From an uncultured Oscillospiraceae bacterium (GTDB taxonomy: Bacteria > Bacillota > Clostridia > Oscillospirales > Oscillospiraceae): DNA of 64,000 nucleotides. Of this stretch, positions 15,477-23,913 are shown one piece after another (the stretch's first letter is position 1; every line of letters begins with the position of its first letter). Location: assembly GCA_934590355.1 (NCBI GenBank), contig CAKTOX010000002.1:49652-113651 (forward strand), read 5' to 3'. The position numbers and the translations under genes were made by a program. The notes beneath the pieces are model-generated. The model saw nothing but the letters and a program-made list of their open reading frames with translations, was not told the origin of the DNA and made no database searches.

Positions 15477-16451
15477 ATGTGTACGGCAGCGACCTATAAG
15501 ACGGACGGATTTTATTTCGGACGCACGCTTGACTATGAGTTTTCCTACGGCGACGAGATCTGCGTGATGCCGCGCCGCTTTCCACTTGAGTTCAGCGGCG
15601 GACTGAAGCTTGCGGAGCATTTTGCCGTTATCGGCATGGCGCACGTCGCGGACGGCTATCCGCTTTACTACGACGCCATGAACGAGCGCGGCTTGTGTAT
15701 GGCGGGGCTCAACTTCGTCGGAAACGCCGTTTATGCCGCGCCGCGCGGCGACGGGAGCGACGTTGCGCAGTTTGAGTTTATCCCCTGGGTGCTCGCGCAG
15801 TGTGAAAGCGTCGTGCAGGCGCGCGAGTTTCTCGGCAAAATAAACCTCACCGGCACGCCTTTTTCCGAAAAGCTCCCCACGGCGCAGCTGCATTGGCTGC
15901 TTTCCGATAAGCACGGGAGCATCACGATCGAATCCGTGAAGGATGGGCTTAAAATCTACGATAACCCCGTGGGCGTTCTCACGAATAACCCGCCGTTTGA
16001 ACAGCAGATGCAGCGCCTTTGCGACTATATGGCGCTCTCGCCGCGTCAGCCGGAAAACCGCTTCTGCCGAGGCGTTGAGCTGAGCGCCTACAGCCGCGGC
16101 ATGGGTGCTCTGGGGCTGCCGGGCGATCTGTCGTCGGCCTCGCGCTTTGTCCGCGTCGCCTTCACCCGCGCAAACTCCGTTTCTGCCTCGGACGAGGCGA
16201 GCAGCGTGAGCCAGTTTTTCCATATCCTCGGCTCCGTCGAGCAGCAGCGCGGCTGCTGTGAGGTGACCGAGGGCGAGTATGAGATAACGCTCTATACCTC
16301 TTGCTGCAGCGCCGATAAGGGCATATATTACTACACGAACTATGACAACAGCCGCCCGAGTGCGGTGGATATGAACCGCTGCGAGCTTGATTCGGCCGAG
16401 CTTATCCGCTTTGCCACGCGTACCCGGCCGGATGTTTATTTCCAAAACTGA
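15477..16451 (+). CDS. bsh: choloylglycine hydrolase family protein (bile salt hydrolase)
   Basis: This Ntn-hydrolase starts MCTAATYKTDG; after Met removal Cys 2 is the nucleophile. Other active-site residues align with known bile salt hydrolases: Arg 16 and Asp 19 (FGRTLDYE), Asn 79 (GLNF), Asn 170/171 (TNNPPF) and Arg 223 (SRFVRVAF). Length of 324 aa is typical. It would deconjugate glycine- or taurine-linked bile acids in the cytoplasm; penicillin V acylase activity is possible in the same family. The start at 15477 is fixed by the need for Cys 2, although the GAGGG site is rather far upstream (about 13 bases). No transport gene is attached. Confidence 0.93.
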   Translation: MCTAATYKTDGFYFGRTLDYEFSYGDEICVMPRRFPLEFSGGLKLAEHFAVIGMAHVADGYPLYYDAMNERGLCMAGLNFVGNAVYAAPRGDGSDVAQFEFIPWVLAQCESVVQAREFLGKINLTGTPFSEKLPTAQLHWLLSDKHGSITIESVKDGLKIYDNPVGVLTNNPPFEQQMQRLCDYMALSPRQPENRFCRGVELSAYSRGMGALGLPGDLSSASRFVRVAFTRANSVSASDEASSVSQFFHILGSVEQQRGCCEVTEGEYEITLYTSCCSADKGIYYYTNYDNSRPSAVDMNRCELDSAELIRFATRTRPDVYFQN

Positions 16452-16506
16452 ATTGATTGATGAATTAAAAAACGGTCGTCACTTTTGAGCCGCTCCGGTA
16501 AAACCG

Positions 16507-17086
16507 GACAATAAACAAAAAGCCCCCTGATGTAGGATGATAACTACGTCAGGGGGTAATTACATGTCAGGAAGAAAGGGAAAACAAACGATCGCGCATG
16601 GAAGCGGCGGCGGAAAGGATGTGAGGCCGAAAGTAAAGTACGCAGCTATCTATAGTACGAGAATTTGCTGAACAGACAGCTCCGGACAGACGGTCAATCT
16701 TGTATTGGATACGAGCCGGCTTGCGATGACGAAGGAGAAAAAGACAGCCGCTGCGGAGTTGCAGCTCCTCAGCGATCGGGGATTTCAATATTCTTCACAC
16801 GGATATTTTAAGCTAACTCGATCTTGCGGCATAACGCCGTCGATGTCAGGGAAGGGAAATCCTTACGACAACGCAATGGCAGAAAATTTCTTTTCCAGTC
16901 TGAAAACAGAGTGTATCTGTCGGCGCAAACCAAATAAATTCAGGAAAGTAAATGCTTTGATCGACAGATATATTTACCTTTATAACCACGAGCGCATCCG
17001 GAATAGAATAGGAGTGGCGCCGCTGACGCTGCGCCACTCCGCTTAAAACTGAATATTTCCCACATAGGGGCTTTTTTGTACTGTCC
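16507..17086 (+). mobile_element. internally deleted IS3-family element with both terminal inverted repeats
   Basis: The left end (16507-16527, GGACAATAAACAAAAAGCCC) and the inverted right end (17067-17086, reverse complement GGACAGTACAAAAAAGCCCC) bracket 580 bases. Inside are a hairpin (16524-16557, CCCCCTGA arm) and a decayed orfB. Full IS3 elements are about 1.2-1.5 kb with two ORFs, so most of orfA and the centre of orfB are gone. No target duplication is recognisable at the flanks. The element may still be mobilised in trans. Confidence 0.82.
16564..17046 (+). pseudogene. IS3-family transposase orfB, deleted and interrupted
   Basis: One frame starts MSGRKGKQTIAHGSG, runs to an in-frame TGA at 16669 and continues as VNLVLDTSRLAMTKEKK into the C-terminal integrase core. 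There the second catalytic Asp (LLSDRGFQY) and the Glu (ENFFSSLK) are present, followed by RYIYLYNHERIRNRIGVAP, typical of the IS150-like group. The first catalytic Asp and surrounding residues are missing, so the product cannot be active. Confidence 0.85.
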
Positions 17087-17129
17087 GCATAAATTTGGGC
17101 AGTTCATTTTGCTTTTTTCTTTAAAATCG

Positions 17130-18161
17130 TTATCGCTGACCCTTCTCGTAGGGAATGCCTTCCGCCTTCGGAGCGCGGGAGCTCTTGGAGGTGAATGCAA
17201 GCACGAGCAGCGTGATGATATACGGGAGCATACGGTACAGGTGGGAGCTGATGCCGATCTCGGCAAGAGCGTAGATACCGTCGCCGTTTATATCAAGGCT
17301 GGTGTATGCCGCGGCGATACACTTGAACAGACCGAACAGCAGCGAAGCCATTGCAATGTTCAGCGGCTTCCAGTTACCGAAGATCATGACCGCAAGAGCG
17401 AGGAAGCCGAAGCCGGCAACGTCGCCGTTGGACGAGCAGTTTGCGGTGGTCAGAGCGTACACGAAGCCGCCCATGCCGGCAAGAGCGCCGGAGATGGTCG
17501 TGCCCGCATAGCGCATGCGGTAAACGTTAATGCCCAGCGAGTCGGCAGCCTGCGGATTTTCGCCGCAGGAGCGCAGGCGCAGACCGAACTTGGTCTTGTA
17601 AAGAATGACCGACAGGATGATAAACAGCAGTATGCAGACATAGGTCGCAAGGTACGCCTTGTTGAGAAGGACCTCCTTGAGGAAGCTCCACTCCGTGGCT
17701 TTATCAACGCCGAAGGTCGATTTCTTGAGCATGAACCAGCTTGCGGAGTCGCCGGTCGCCATCTGCAGGACGTTCTGATTTGCAATGATGCGGATGAAGA
17801 ACAGAACGAGCGCGGGAGCCAAAAGGTTCAGTGCGGTACCGCCGATGGTCTGGTCGGCGCGGAGGTTAATCGAGGCAAAGCTCAGCAGCAGCGAGAACAC
17901 CGCGCCCATGACGGCGGCGGCGAGCATCGCAAGAAGCTCAAGGCCCTGGAGGGTCATCCAGTCGCCCGCTTTTTTGGCAATGAGGAAGGTCTCGTTTGCC
18001 TGCATTTCGCGGACGAACAGAACGCCGATAAATGCGCCGAATATCATAATACCTTCAAGTGCGAGGTTGATGATACCGCTTCGCTCGGAGAAGCAGCCTG
18101 CGAGCGCGACGATCATAAGAGGGACCGCGTAAAGCAGGGTTTGCTGAATGAGGAATATCAT
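17130..18161 (-). CDS. nupQ: nucleoside ABC transporter permease (NupQ-like)
   Basis: The 343-residue integral membrane protein has about ten segments and the ERSGIINLALEGIMIFGA motif that marks the second permease of BMP-dependent nucleoside importers (YufQ/NupQ, RnsD group). LRSCGENPQAADSLGINV is the cytoplasmic coupling loop for the ATPase. It overlaps nupP by four bases (ATGA). It is the last gene of the minus-strand nucleoside unit; downstream the IS3 remnant begins within about 45 bases, and no clear terminator is seen. Confidence 0.92.
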   Translation of the reverse strand: MIFLIQQTLLYAVPLMIVALAGCFSERSGIINLALEGIMIFGAFIGVLFVREMQANETFLIAKKAGDWMTLQGLELLAMLAAAVMGAVFSLLLSFASINLRADQTIGGTALNLLAPALVLFFIRIIANQNVLQMATGDSASWFMLKKSTFGVDKATEWSFLKEVLLNKAYLATYVCILLFIILSVILYKTKFGLRLRSCGENPQAADSLGINVYRMRYAGTTISGALAGMGGFVYALTTANCSSNGDVAGFGFLALAVMIFGNWKPLNIAMASLLFGLFKCIAAAYTSLDINGDGIYALAEIGISSHLYRMLPYIITLLVLAFTSKSSRAPKAEGIPYEKGQR

Positions 18162-19444
18162 GCCTGCTCGCCTCCTTCCGTGGCAATTTCGGGTTCCGAA
18201 GCTTTGACGGAAGCTTCGGCCTCTGCGTCGTCATCATCGGCCTTGGCTGCGTCGGCGGGCTTTGCATCCTCCGTGCCGCCGCGCTTTTTTCTGCCGTCGA
18301 GCCACATTCTGATAACCAGCGAGAATGCGCTCAGGTAAACGATGGCTGCGATGATAACGTCGGTGATGTATTCGTTATACGAGGTGAGGTTAGTAAGCTG
18401 CAGGCCCGCAATATTGAGCATGGACATGAACATTGCGGAGAAGATGACGGCAATGGGATTGTTCGTTGCAAGCAGCGCGACCGCGATGCCGTTAAAGCCC
18501 TCGGAGGGGAGAGCCTGATAGGTCTGCCAGTAGAACTCGGTGTTGCCCGACAGGTAGTACAGCGCACCGCCCGCGGCGGCAAGCGCGCCGGAGATGGCCA
18601 TGGAAAGCACGATGTTGCGCTTGTCCTTGATGCCGGCGTAGCGAGCGCAGTGGCGGTTCGAGCCGCAGGCCTTGAGCTCATAGCCGAGAGTGGTCTTGCT
18701 CATCATGATGTACACGAGTATCGCGAGGATTATCGCAACTATGATGCCGCCGTTTACCTGCGAGCCTGGGAAGAGATTGTCAAGCCCCAGCTTTGAGGTG
18801 GCAACGCCGTTAAAGGTGGTCTTGTAGATATAGCCTGTCTTGGTGCCCTCGGTGACGTTCTTGAAGTTGGAGATGTCAAACATCCACGTTACGATGTTTG
18901 CCGCGATCCAGTTCGTCATGATACACGCGAGGACTTCGTTAATATTGAGGTATGCCTTGACAAGTCCGGGGATCGCGCCCCAAAGTGCGCCCGCGAGCAT
19001 ACCGCCGAGGAAGGCGATGACCCAAATGAGAGCGGGGCTGACGGCGTCGGAGGGGATACCCAGTGCGAGCATCAGAGTTACCATGGTGCCCATGAGGTAC
19101 TGACCGGGAGCGCCGATGTTGAACAGGCCGGTTTTGAACGCGACCGCGACCGACAGACCGGTCATGACCAGCGGGGTGGCTCTGAAGAGCATATTGCCGA
19201 AGCTCGTCGGGTTAAAGCCCCATGTCAGGGCGCCGGTGGCGTCGCGCCCGGTGCTGAACAGACCGGCGAATATGATGCGGATGCCGTCCCAGATGCTCTT
19301 TGCGCCCATATCGTCCTTGCTCATGCCGACGATGGCGACGATGAGGCTGCCGACGAAAAGTCCTATCAGTATGGACAGGAGCGAGGCGAGAACTTTTTTG
19401 GTTCCGTCCTTTTCGTAAAGGGTCTTCAGTCTGTTTTCTTTCAT
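18158..19444 (-). CDS. nupP: nucleoside ABC transporter permease (NupP-like)
   Basis: The 428-residue permease pairs with NupQ. Family motifs are FNIGAPGQYLMGTM and the coupling loop LKACGSNRHCARYAGI. About nine to ten membrane segments are followed by an acidic, low-complexity C-terminal tail of about 40 residues (KADDDDAEAEASV), which is not needed in typical homologues. Its start codon shares one base with the stop of the ATPase gene (TAATG), and its end overlaps nupQ, so translation of the three is coupled. Confidence 0.92.
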   Translation of the reverse strand: MKENRLKTLYEKDGTKKVLASLLSILIGLFVGSLIVAIVGMSKDDMGAKSIWDGIRIIFAGLFSTGRDATGALTWGFNPTSFGNMLFRATPLVMTGLSVAVAFKTGLFNIGAPGQYLMGTMVTLMLALGIPSDAVSPALIWVIAFLGGMLAGALWGAIPGLVKAYLNINEVLACIMTNWIAANIVTWMFDISNFKNVTEGTKTGYIYKTTFNGVATSKLGLDNLFPGSQVNGGIIVAIILAILVYIMMSKTTLGYELKACGSNRHCARYAGIKDKRNIVLSMAISGALAAAGGALYYLSGNTEFYWQTYQALPSEGFNGIAVALLATNNPIAVIFSAMFMSMLNIAGLQLTNLTSYNEYITDVIIAAIVYLSAFSLVIRMWLDGRKKRGGTEDAKPADAAKADDDDAEAEASVKASEPEIATEGGEQA

Positions 19445-20991
19445 TACTGCTTATCCCCCTCACTGTCTCTCTTGGCGCCGGACATATAAAGTCCGAGCTC
19501 CTGAATGGTTGTCTTTTTCGGGTCAAGGTGACCGACTATCTCGCCCTCGTACATGACGAGGATGCGGTCGGACAGGCTCATGACCTCGTCCAGCTCAAGC
19601 GAAACGAGAAGGACTGCCTTGCCCTTGTCGCGCTGTTCGACTATCTGATTGTGGATGTGCTCGATCGCGCCGACGTCAAGACCGCGGGTGGGCTGCACCG
19701 CGACGAGCAGGGGCTTGTTGCGGTCTACCTCTCGCGCGATTATCGCCTTCTGCTGGTTGCCGCCTGACATACTGCGCGCGGTCGTTATGGGGCCCTGACC
19801 GGAGCGGATGTCAAATTCCTCGATAAGAGTCTCGGCGTATTTACGAACCTCGCCGCGCTTTATAAAGCCGTGGTTCTGGAAGCGCTGTTCCTTGAAGCGC
19901 TGGAGCACAAGGTTCTGCTCAAGCGTGAAGTCAAGGACAAGACCGTGCTTGTGTCTGTCCTCGGGGATGTGGCTCATGCCGGCGTCGTTCTTCTTGCGGA
20001 TGCTCGAATGAGTGATGTTCCTGCCGCAGAGCGTGAGGCTGCCGCCGGAGCTCTTTTCAAGGCCCGTTATGCCGTGGATGAGCTCGGTCTGGCCGTTGCC
20101 GTCGATGCCCGCGATGCAGACTATCTCGCCCTCGCGCACCTCGAAGGAAACACCCTTGACGGCGTCGCCCTTGTGCAGCTTCGAGGGGACGGAGAAATCC
20201 TCCACAACAAGCACGGGCTCGCCGGGCTTGGCGGGAGACTTGGTGACCTCAAGCTGGACGGGTCTGCCGACCATCATGTTCGACAGCTCCTGCTTGTTGG
20301 TGTCGTCGGTGTTTACCGTGCCGATGTACTTGCCCTTGCGCAGGACGGTGCAGCGGTCGGCGACCGCCATGATCTCGTTGAGCTTGTGCGAAATGAACAG
20401 AATACTCTTGCCCTCTTTGGCAAATTCGCGCATGGTGTTCATGAGCTCGTCTATCTCCTGCGGGGTCAGAACGGCAGTGGGCTCGTCGAAAATGAGTATT
20501 TCATTGTCACGGTAGAGCATCTTAAGGATCTCGACACGCTGCTGCATACCGACGGAAATATCCTCGACCTTCGCGTCGAGATCGACCTTCAGTCCGTAAC
20601 GCTCCGAGAGCTCCTCGACCTTCTTGCGTGCCTCCTTGCGCTGTATGAAACCAAGCTTCGTGGTCTCAGCGCCGAGAATGATGTTATCGAGGACCGTGAA
20701 AACATCAACAAGCTTGAAGTGCTGATGCACCATGCCGATGCCCAGCGCCGTCGCGTCGTTAGGATCGTTTATTTTGACCGGTTTGCCGTTCTTGAGGATC
20801 TCGCCCTCTTCCGGCTGGTACATTCCGAAGAGCACCGACATAAGCGTTGACTTGCCCGCGCCGTTTTCGCCGAGCAGGGCATGAATTTCGCCCTTGCGAA
20901 GCTGGAGAGTTATATCGTCGTTAGCCTTGATGCCGGGGAACTCCTTGGTAATGTGAAGCATTTCGATCACATACTCCGGAGTGTTCTCCAT
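19444..20991 (-). CDS. nupO: nucleoside ABC transporter ATP-binding protein (NupO-like)
   Basis: The 515-residue protein has two fused ABC domains, the arrangement of MglA/RbsA-type and nucleoside (YufO) importers. The first domain has Walker A GENGAGKST (about residues 40-48), signature ISVGMQQRVEI and Walker B ILIFDEPTAVL. The second has the degenerate Walker A GIDGNGQTEL and signature SGGNQQKAI. It powers import through NupP and NupQ. A terminator sits between it and bmpA upstream, so transporter genes are probably expressed at a lower level than the binding protein. Confidence 0.94.
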   Translation of the reverse strand: MENTPEYVIEMLHITKEFPGIKANDDITLQLRKGEIHALLGENGAGKSTLMSVLFGMYQPEEGEILKNGKPVKINDPNDATALGIGMVHQHFKLVDVFTVLDNIILGAETTKLGFIQRKEARKKVEELSERYGLKVDLDAKVEDISVGMQQRVEILKMLYRDNEILIFDEPTAVLTPQEIDELMNTMREFAKEGKSILFISHKLNEIMAVADRCTVLRKGKYIGTVNTDDTNKQELSNMMVGRPVQLEVTKSPAKPGEPVLVVEDFSVPSKLHKGDAVKGVSFEVREGEIVCIAGIDGNGQTELIHGITGLEKSSGGSLTLCGRNITHSSIRKKNDAGMSHIPEDRHKHGLVLDFTLEQNLVLQRFKEQRFQNHGFIKRGEVRKYAETLIEEFDIRSGQGPITTARSMSGGNQQKAIIAREVDRNKPLLVAVQPTRGLDVGAIEHIHNQIVEQRDKGKAVLLVSLELDEVMSLSDRILVMYEGEIVGHLDPKKTTIQELGLYMSGAKRDSEGDKQ

Positions 20992-21114
20992 GCTGCCACC
21001 TACTTTCCTTAAAAATCTGCACAGAATGCGTAGAAATATTATACCCGCAAATTGAGCTTATTGCAAGAAGTTTAGACATTTTGACGAAAATAATTAAAAT
21101 TAAAAACTAAAATA

Positions 21115-21150
21115 ACTAAAAAACAGGAAAGCCCGAAGACTTTCCTGTTT
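21115..21150 (-). terminator. terminator between bmpA and nupO
   Basis: Arms 21121-21131 and 21140-21150 (AAACAGGAAAG / CTTTCCTGTTT), with a T-run on the minus strand. Partial readthrough would explain a high ratio of binding protein to transporter. Confidence 0.82.
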
Positions 21151-21169
21151 TGCATTTTGTCAAATCAAA

Positions 21170-22342
21170 TTACTTAACGATGTTGACGGTGACATTGTCG
21201 GTGCTCTTGAGGTTGTTCCAGTCGTTGTCGATGGAAACCTTGCCGTCCTTGATGTCCTTGAGCAGTGCGTTGTAATCGTCAACGCTCCAATTCTTGAGGG
21301 ACCAGGTTGCGGTGGGCAGGCCGACTGCGTCGTCCTTTGCGCCCAGAGCGGTGCCGGTGCCGCCGAGGTCGGCGAACTCACCAGCGTAGAACTTTGCAAG
21401 TGCCCACTGGACGGAGCTTGCAAGACCCTTGGTTGCAGAGGTGATAACGGTATCGGACTCGAAGGACTGGTCGGTGTCAACGCCGATGACCTTTGCGTCT
21501 GCTGCGGAAGCAGCTGCGGAAACGGATGCGAACATCGAGCCGCCGCAGGAGAAGATGACCTCGGTGCCGTTCTGGTACCAGCCGGCTGCCATGGTCTGGA
21601 GCTCAGGAGAAGCGGAGAACTGACCGCCGTAGAGCCAGGAGTAGTTGATCTCAGCCTTGACGTTCTTTGCTGCTGCAGCAGCCTCGACGCCCTGGACGAA
21701 GCCGTAGCCGAAACGGCAGCATGCCGGGGTGTCACCGCCGCCGCCGCCGGTGAAGCCGAGCTTGGTGTAGCCTTCCATAACGGCTGCGTAGCCGGCGAGG
21801 TAGCCGGACTGCTCTTCCTGGAAGGAGATGCCTGCAACGTTCTTGAGTGCGGGGGAGCCGTCAACATCGGGATTCTCAGCTACGGGGTAACCGTCGATGA
21901 ATACGAAGCTGACCTCGGTGAACTCGGAAGCGGCCTTGCGAAGTGCGCCTTCCTGCAGGAAGCCTGCGCAGACAACGATCTTTGCGCCGTTGTCAACAGC
22001 TGCCTTCATTGCGTCATAGCGGTCATCGTCGGTGGCCTTGTCGCTGTTTGCGGGCTGGTAGTACTTGTAGGACTTTTCGTTTGCGGCAGCGTAGAGCTTT
22101 ACGCCGTCGTAAGTGCCCTGGTTGAAGGACTTGTCCTTGAGCTGGCCAACGTCGGTTACGAATGCGATCTCGTATTTGCCGTCGCTGGAAGTCATTTCGT
22201 CGGGGATCTTATCGGGATCCGTGACGGTGGCAGGGTCGCCGCCTTGATTGTCACTGGGCTTGGGATCCTTGTTTCCGTCGCCGCAGGCGCACAGAGCAAA
22301 GACCATGCACAGAGCCAGAAGAAGTGCGAGTACTCTTTTCAT
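21170..22342 (-). CDS. bmpA: BMP family nucleoside-binding lipoprotein
   Basis: This 390-residue solute-binding lipoprotein has a signal peptide ending in LCACG (lipid-modified Cys in the first 25 residues). The basic membrane protein fold is shown by YEIAFVTDVGQLKDKSFNQG, the family N-terminal strand and loop, then VGFTGG-like KLGFTGGGGGDTP and VIGVDTDQSFES. These proteins capture purine and pyrimidine nucleosides for the adjacent NupOPQ importer. The start at 22342 has GGAGGAAC at good spacing; a longer upstream frame has no signal peptide. A terminator separates it from nupO. Confidence 0.92.
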   Translation of the reverse strand: MKRVLALLLALCMVFALCACGDGNKDPKPSDNQGGDPATVTDPDKIPDEMTSSDGKYEIAFVTDVGQLKDKSFNQGTYDGVKLYAAANEKSYKYYQPANSDKATDDDRYDAMKAAVDNGAKIVVCAGFLQEGALRKAASEFTEVSFVFIDGYPVAENPDVDGSPALKNVAGISFQEEQSGYLAGYAAVMEGYTKLGFTGGGGGDTPACCRFGYGFVQGVEAAAAAKNVKAEINYSWLYGGQFSASPELQTMAAGWYQNGTEVIFSCGGSMFASVSAAASAADAKVIGVDTDQSFESDTVITSATKGLASSVQWALAKFYAGEFADLGGTGTALGAKDDAVGLPTATWSLKNWSVDDYNALLKDIKDGKVSIDNDWNNLKSTDNVTVNIVK

Positions 22343-22418
22343 GTTTGTTCCTCCGTATAAAGTATGTTTTAGGTTTTTGCTAACGAAAGTGATCGTATAC
22401 TTATCGCATACTGCCATG

Positions 22419-22448
22419 AGTATATCACTATAAGGGGGGTTAAAGCAA
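22419..22448 (-). promoter_or_regulatory. candidate promoter of bmpA
   Basis: On the minus strand TTGCTT (22448-22443), an 18-bp spacer and TATACT (22424-22419) lie about 77 bases before the start codon. Confidence 0.5.
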
Positions 22449-22507
22449 GGGGTATTTAGCAAATTGTCCAAACAGCGGGACAAAAGCTGCTAAAATTTAA
22501 AATATGT

Positions 22508-23236
22508 TCACTTATTTGCCATCTTCACCGCAGTGTCCAGAGCGATCTCCATCATCTGCGTGAAGGAGAGCTGACGCTCCTCGGCGGAGAGAGCCTCGGC
22601 GCGGTAGATGTGGTCGGAAATGGTGCAGATGCACAGTGCGCGCTTGCCTGCGCGGGCGGCGTTCATGTAAAGTCCCGCTGCCTCCATCTCGACCGCCATG
22701 ACGCCCATGTCGCGCCATTTGTCGTTGCTGTCATTGCCTGCGGGGGCGTAGAAGTTATCGCCGGAGAGAATGTTTCCGACCTTCATGTCAACGCCGTGCT
22801 CCTTTGCAGCCTCGACCGCGGTGCTCAGCAGAGTGTAGTCCGCGATGGGGGCAAAGGTGCCGTTGAGCTCGAACTGGTGGGCGTAGTTGGAGTCGGTGCA
22901 GGCGCCCTGACCGGCGACGATGTCCATGAGCTTGAGGTCGTCGCGAAGCGCGCCGGCGGAGCCGATGCGGATGATGTTGTCAACGTCGTAGAAGTTGAAA
23001 AGCTCCCAGCTGTAAATGCCGATGGCGGGAATGCCCATGCCGCTCGCCATGACGGTCACGGGGGTGCCCTTCCATGTGCCGGTGTGACCCTGCACGCCGC
23101 GCACGTTATTCACGAGCACGGGGTTTTCCAGAAAGGTCTCGGCAATGAATTTTGCTCTCAGGGGGTCGCCGGGCATGAGCACGGTCTTTGCAATATCCTC
23201 TTTTTTGGCGGATATGTGCGGAGTGGGAATAGGCAT
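22508..23236 (-). CDS. deoD: purine-nucleoside phosphorylase, DeoD type
   Basis: The 242-residue hexameric-type phosphorylase splits purine nucleosides with phosphate into base and ribose 1-phosphate. It begins PIPTPHISAKKEDIAKTVL and has the phosphate loop MPGDPLRAKFIAE, the RIGSAGALR block and VEMEAAGLYMNA with the substrate-binding Glu residues. The start at 23236 is supported by GGAGGAAC; the additional in-frame upstream codons are not conserved. It lies upstream of bmpA and acts on the imported nucleosides. Its promoter overlaps a palindrome. Confidence 0.95.
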   Translation of the reverse strand: MPIPTPHISAKKEDIAKTVLMPGDPLRAKFIAETFLENPVLVNNVRGVQGHTGTWKGTPVTVMASGMGIPAIGIYSWELFNFYDVDNIIRIGSAGALRDDLKLMDIVAGQGACTDSNYAHQFELNGTFAPIADYTLLSTAVEAAKEHGVDMKVGNILSGDNFYAPAGNDSNDKWRDMGVMAVEMEAAGLYMNAARAGKRALCICTISDHIYRAEALSAEERQLSFTQMMEIALDTAVKMANK

Positions 23237-23270
23237 GTTTGTTCCTCCTAAATAAAATCTTGTCTCGCTT

Positions 23271-23305
23271 GGCAAGATTATAACTTGCCGAACCCAAACA
23301 GTCAA
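23271..23305 (-). promoter_or_regulatory. deoD promoter with palindrome over the -10 box
   Basis: On the minus strand TTGACT (23305-23300), a 17-bp spacer and TATAAT (23282-23277) are near-consensus. GGCAAG (23271-23276) and CTTGCC (23284-23289) form an inverted repeat centred on the -10 box, as expected for a repressor site. Confidence 0.7.
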
Positions 23306-23314
23306 CCCTACTGC

Positions 23315-23820
23315 CGTAGGGGCGATGCGCCTTGAAATTATACTTATACATTTATTGCGGTGGCACGGTTACGAAGCTGCCAATGAAACCGTGAGGCTGT
23401 CGCACTATCCGGGTGCGTCATTGGCTCCCTTGCGTAAAGGGCAACTGGCGTTGAACCAATGCGCTACGAACATCGGCAATTGATTAACTGCGCCGACACG
23501 GTAACGGATTGCGGTGGTTTCGTCGGCACTCTCTTAACCGAGCTGACACAATAGATGTATAGGGAGATTGGATTGCTCTGCTTCAAGCGCCGAGGTCAAT
23601 GTTTGTTCGTTACGGAGGTTGACTTTCTCGGTCTCCTGTGATACAGTATCACCAACAGCCACCCTTGCTGCGGTTTCGGACGTATCGCTCAGGGCATTAT
23701 TGCCAAAGACGGACGAGGGGGCTGTTTTTTTTGCGCCATTTTTCGACATATAGGCAGAAACTATATATGTGGTCTTCGCGTCGGTAGAAGTGTTAAGGCG
23801 AATTGTCTCGATGGCAATCG
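23315..23820. repeat. composite intergenic repeat, second copy
   Basis: It begins GGGGCGATGCGCCTTGAAATTATAC and TTATACATTTATTGCGG, as at 3257, with the TTGGCTCCCTTGCGTAAAGG module near 23420 and inverted modules near 23540 and 23787 (GTCGGTAGAAG). About 500 bases carry no gene that I trust; a 71-codon minus-strand frame at 23534-23749 lies wholly inside the repeat. The promoter of the HtrA gene must lie near 23850-23890. Confidence 0.65.
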
Positions 23821-23913
23821 TTTATAAAATCTTTTGGGTTTGTTCATGCCTTTGTCATAAAAACCGTGTATTATAATGGCACGATAACAGGAAAGGGAAA
23901 GTCGGAGAGCTTC

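Noticed and set aside
22343..22507. Purine riboswitch upstream of the nucleoside-binding protein gene
   Set aside because: None of the conserved loop blocks of the purine aptamer is visible; only a promoter-like pair and short palindromic bits.
23534..23749. 71-codon minus-strand frame (MSKNGAKKTAPSS start)
   Set aside because: It lies entirely within a composite repeat, has no good ribosome binding site and matches no family that I recognise; retained only as a possible repeat-encoded frame.
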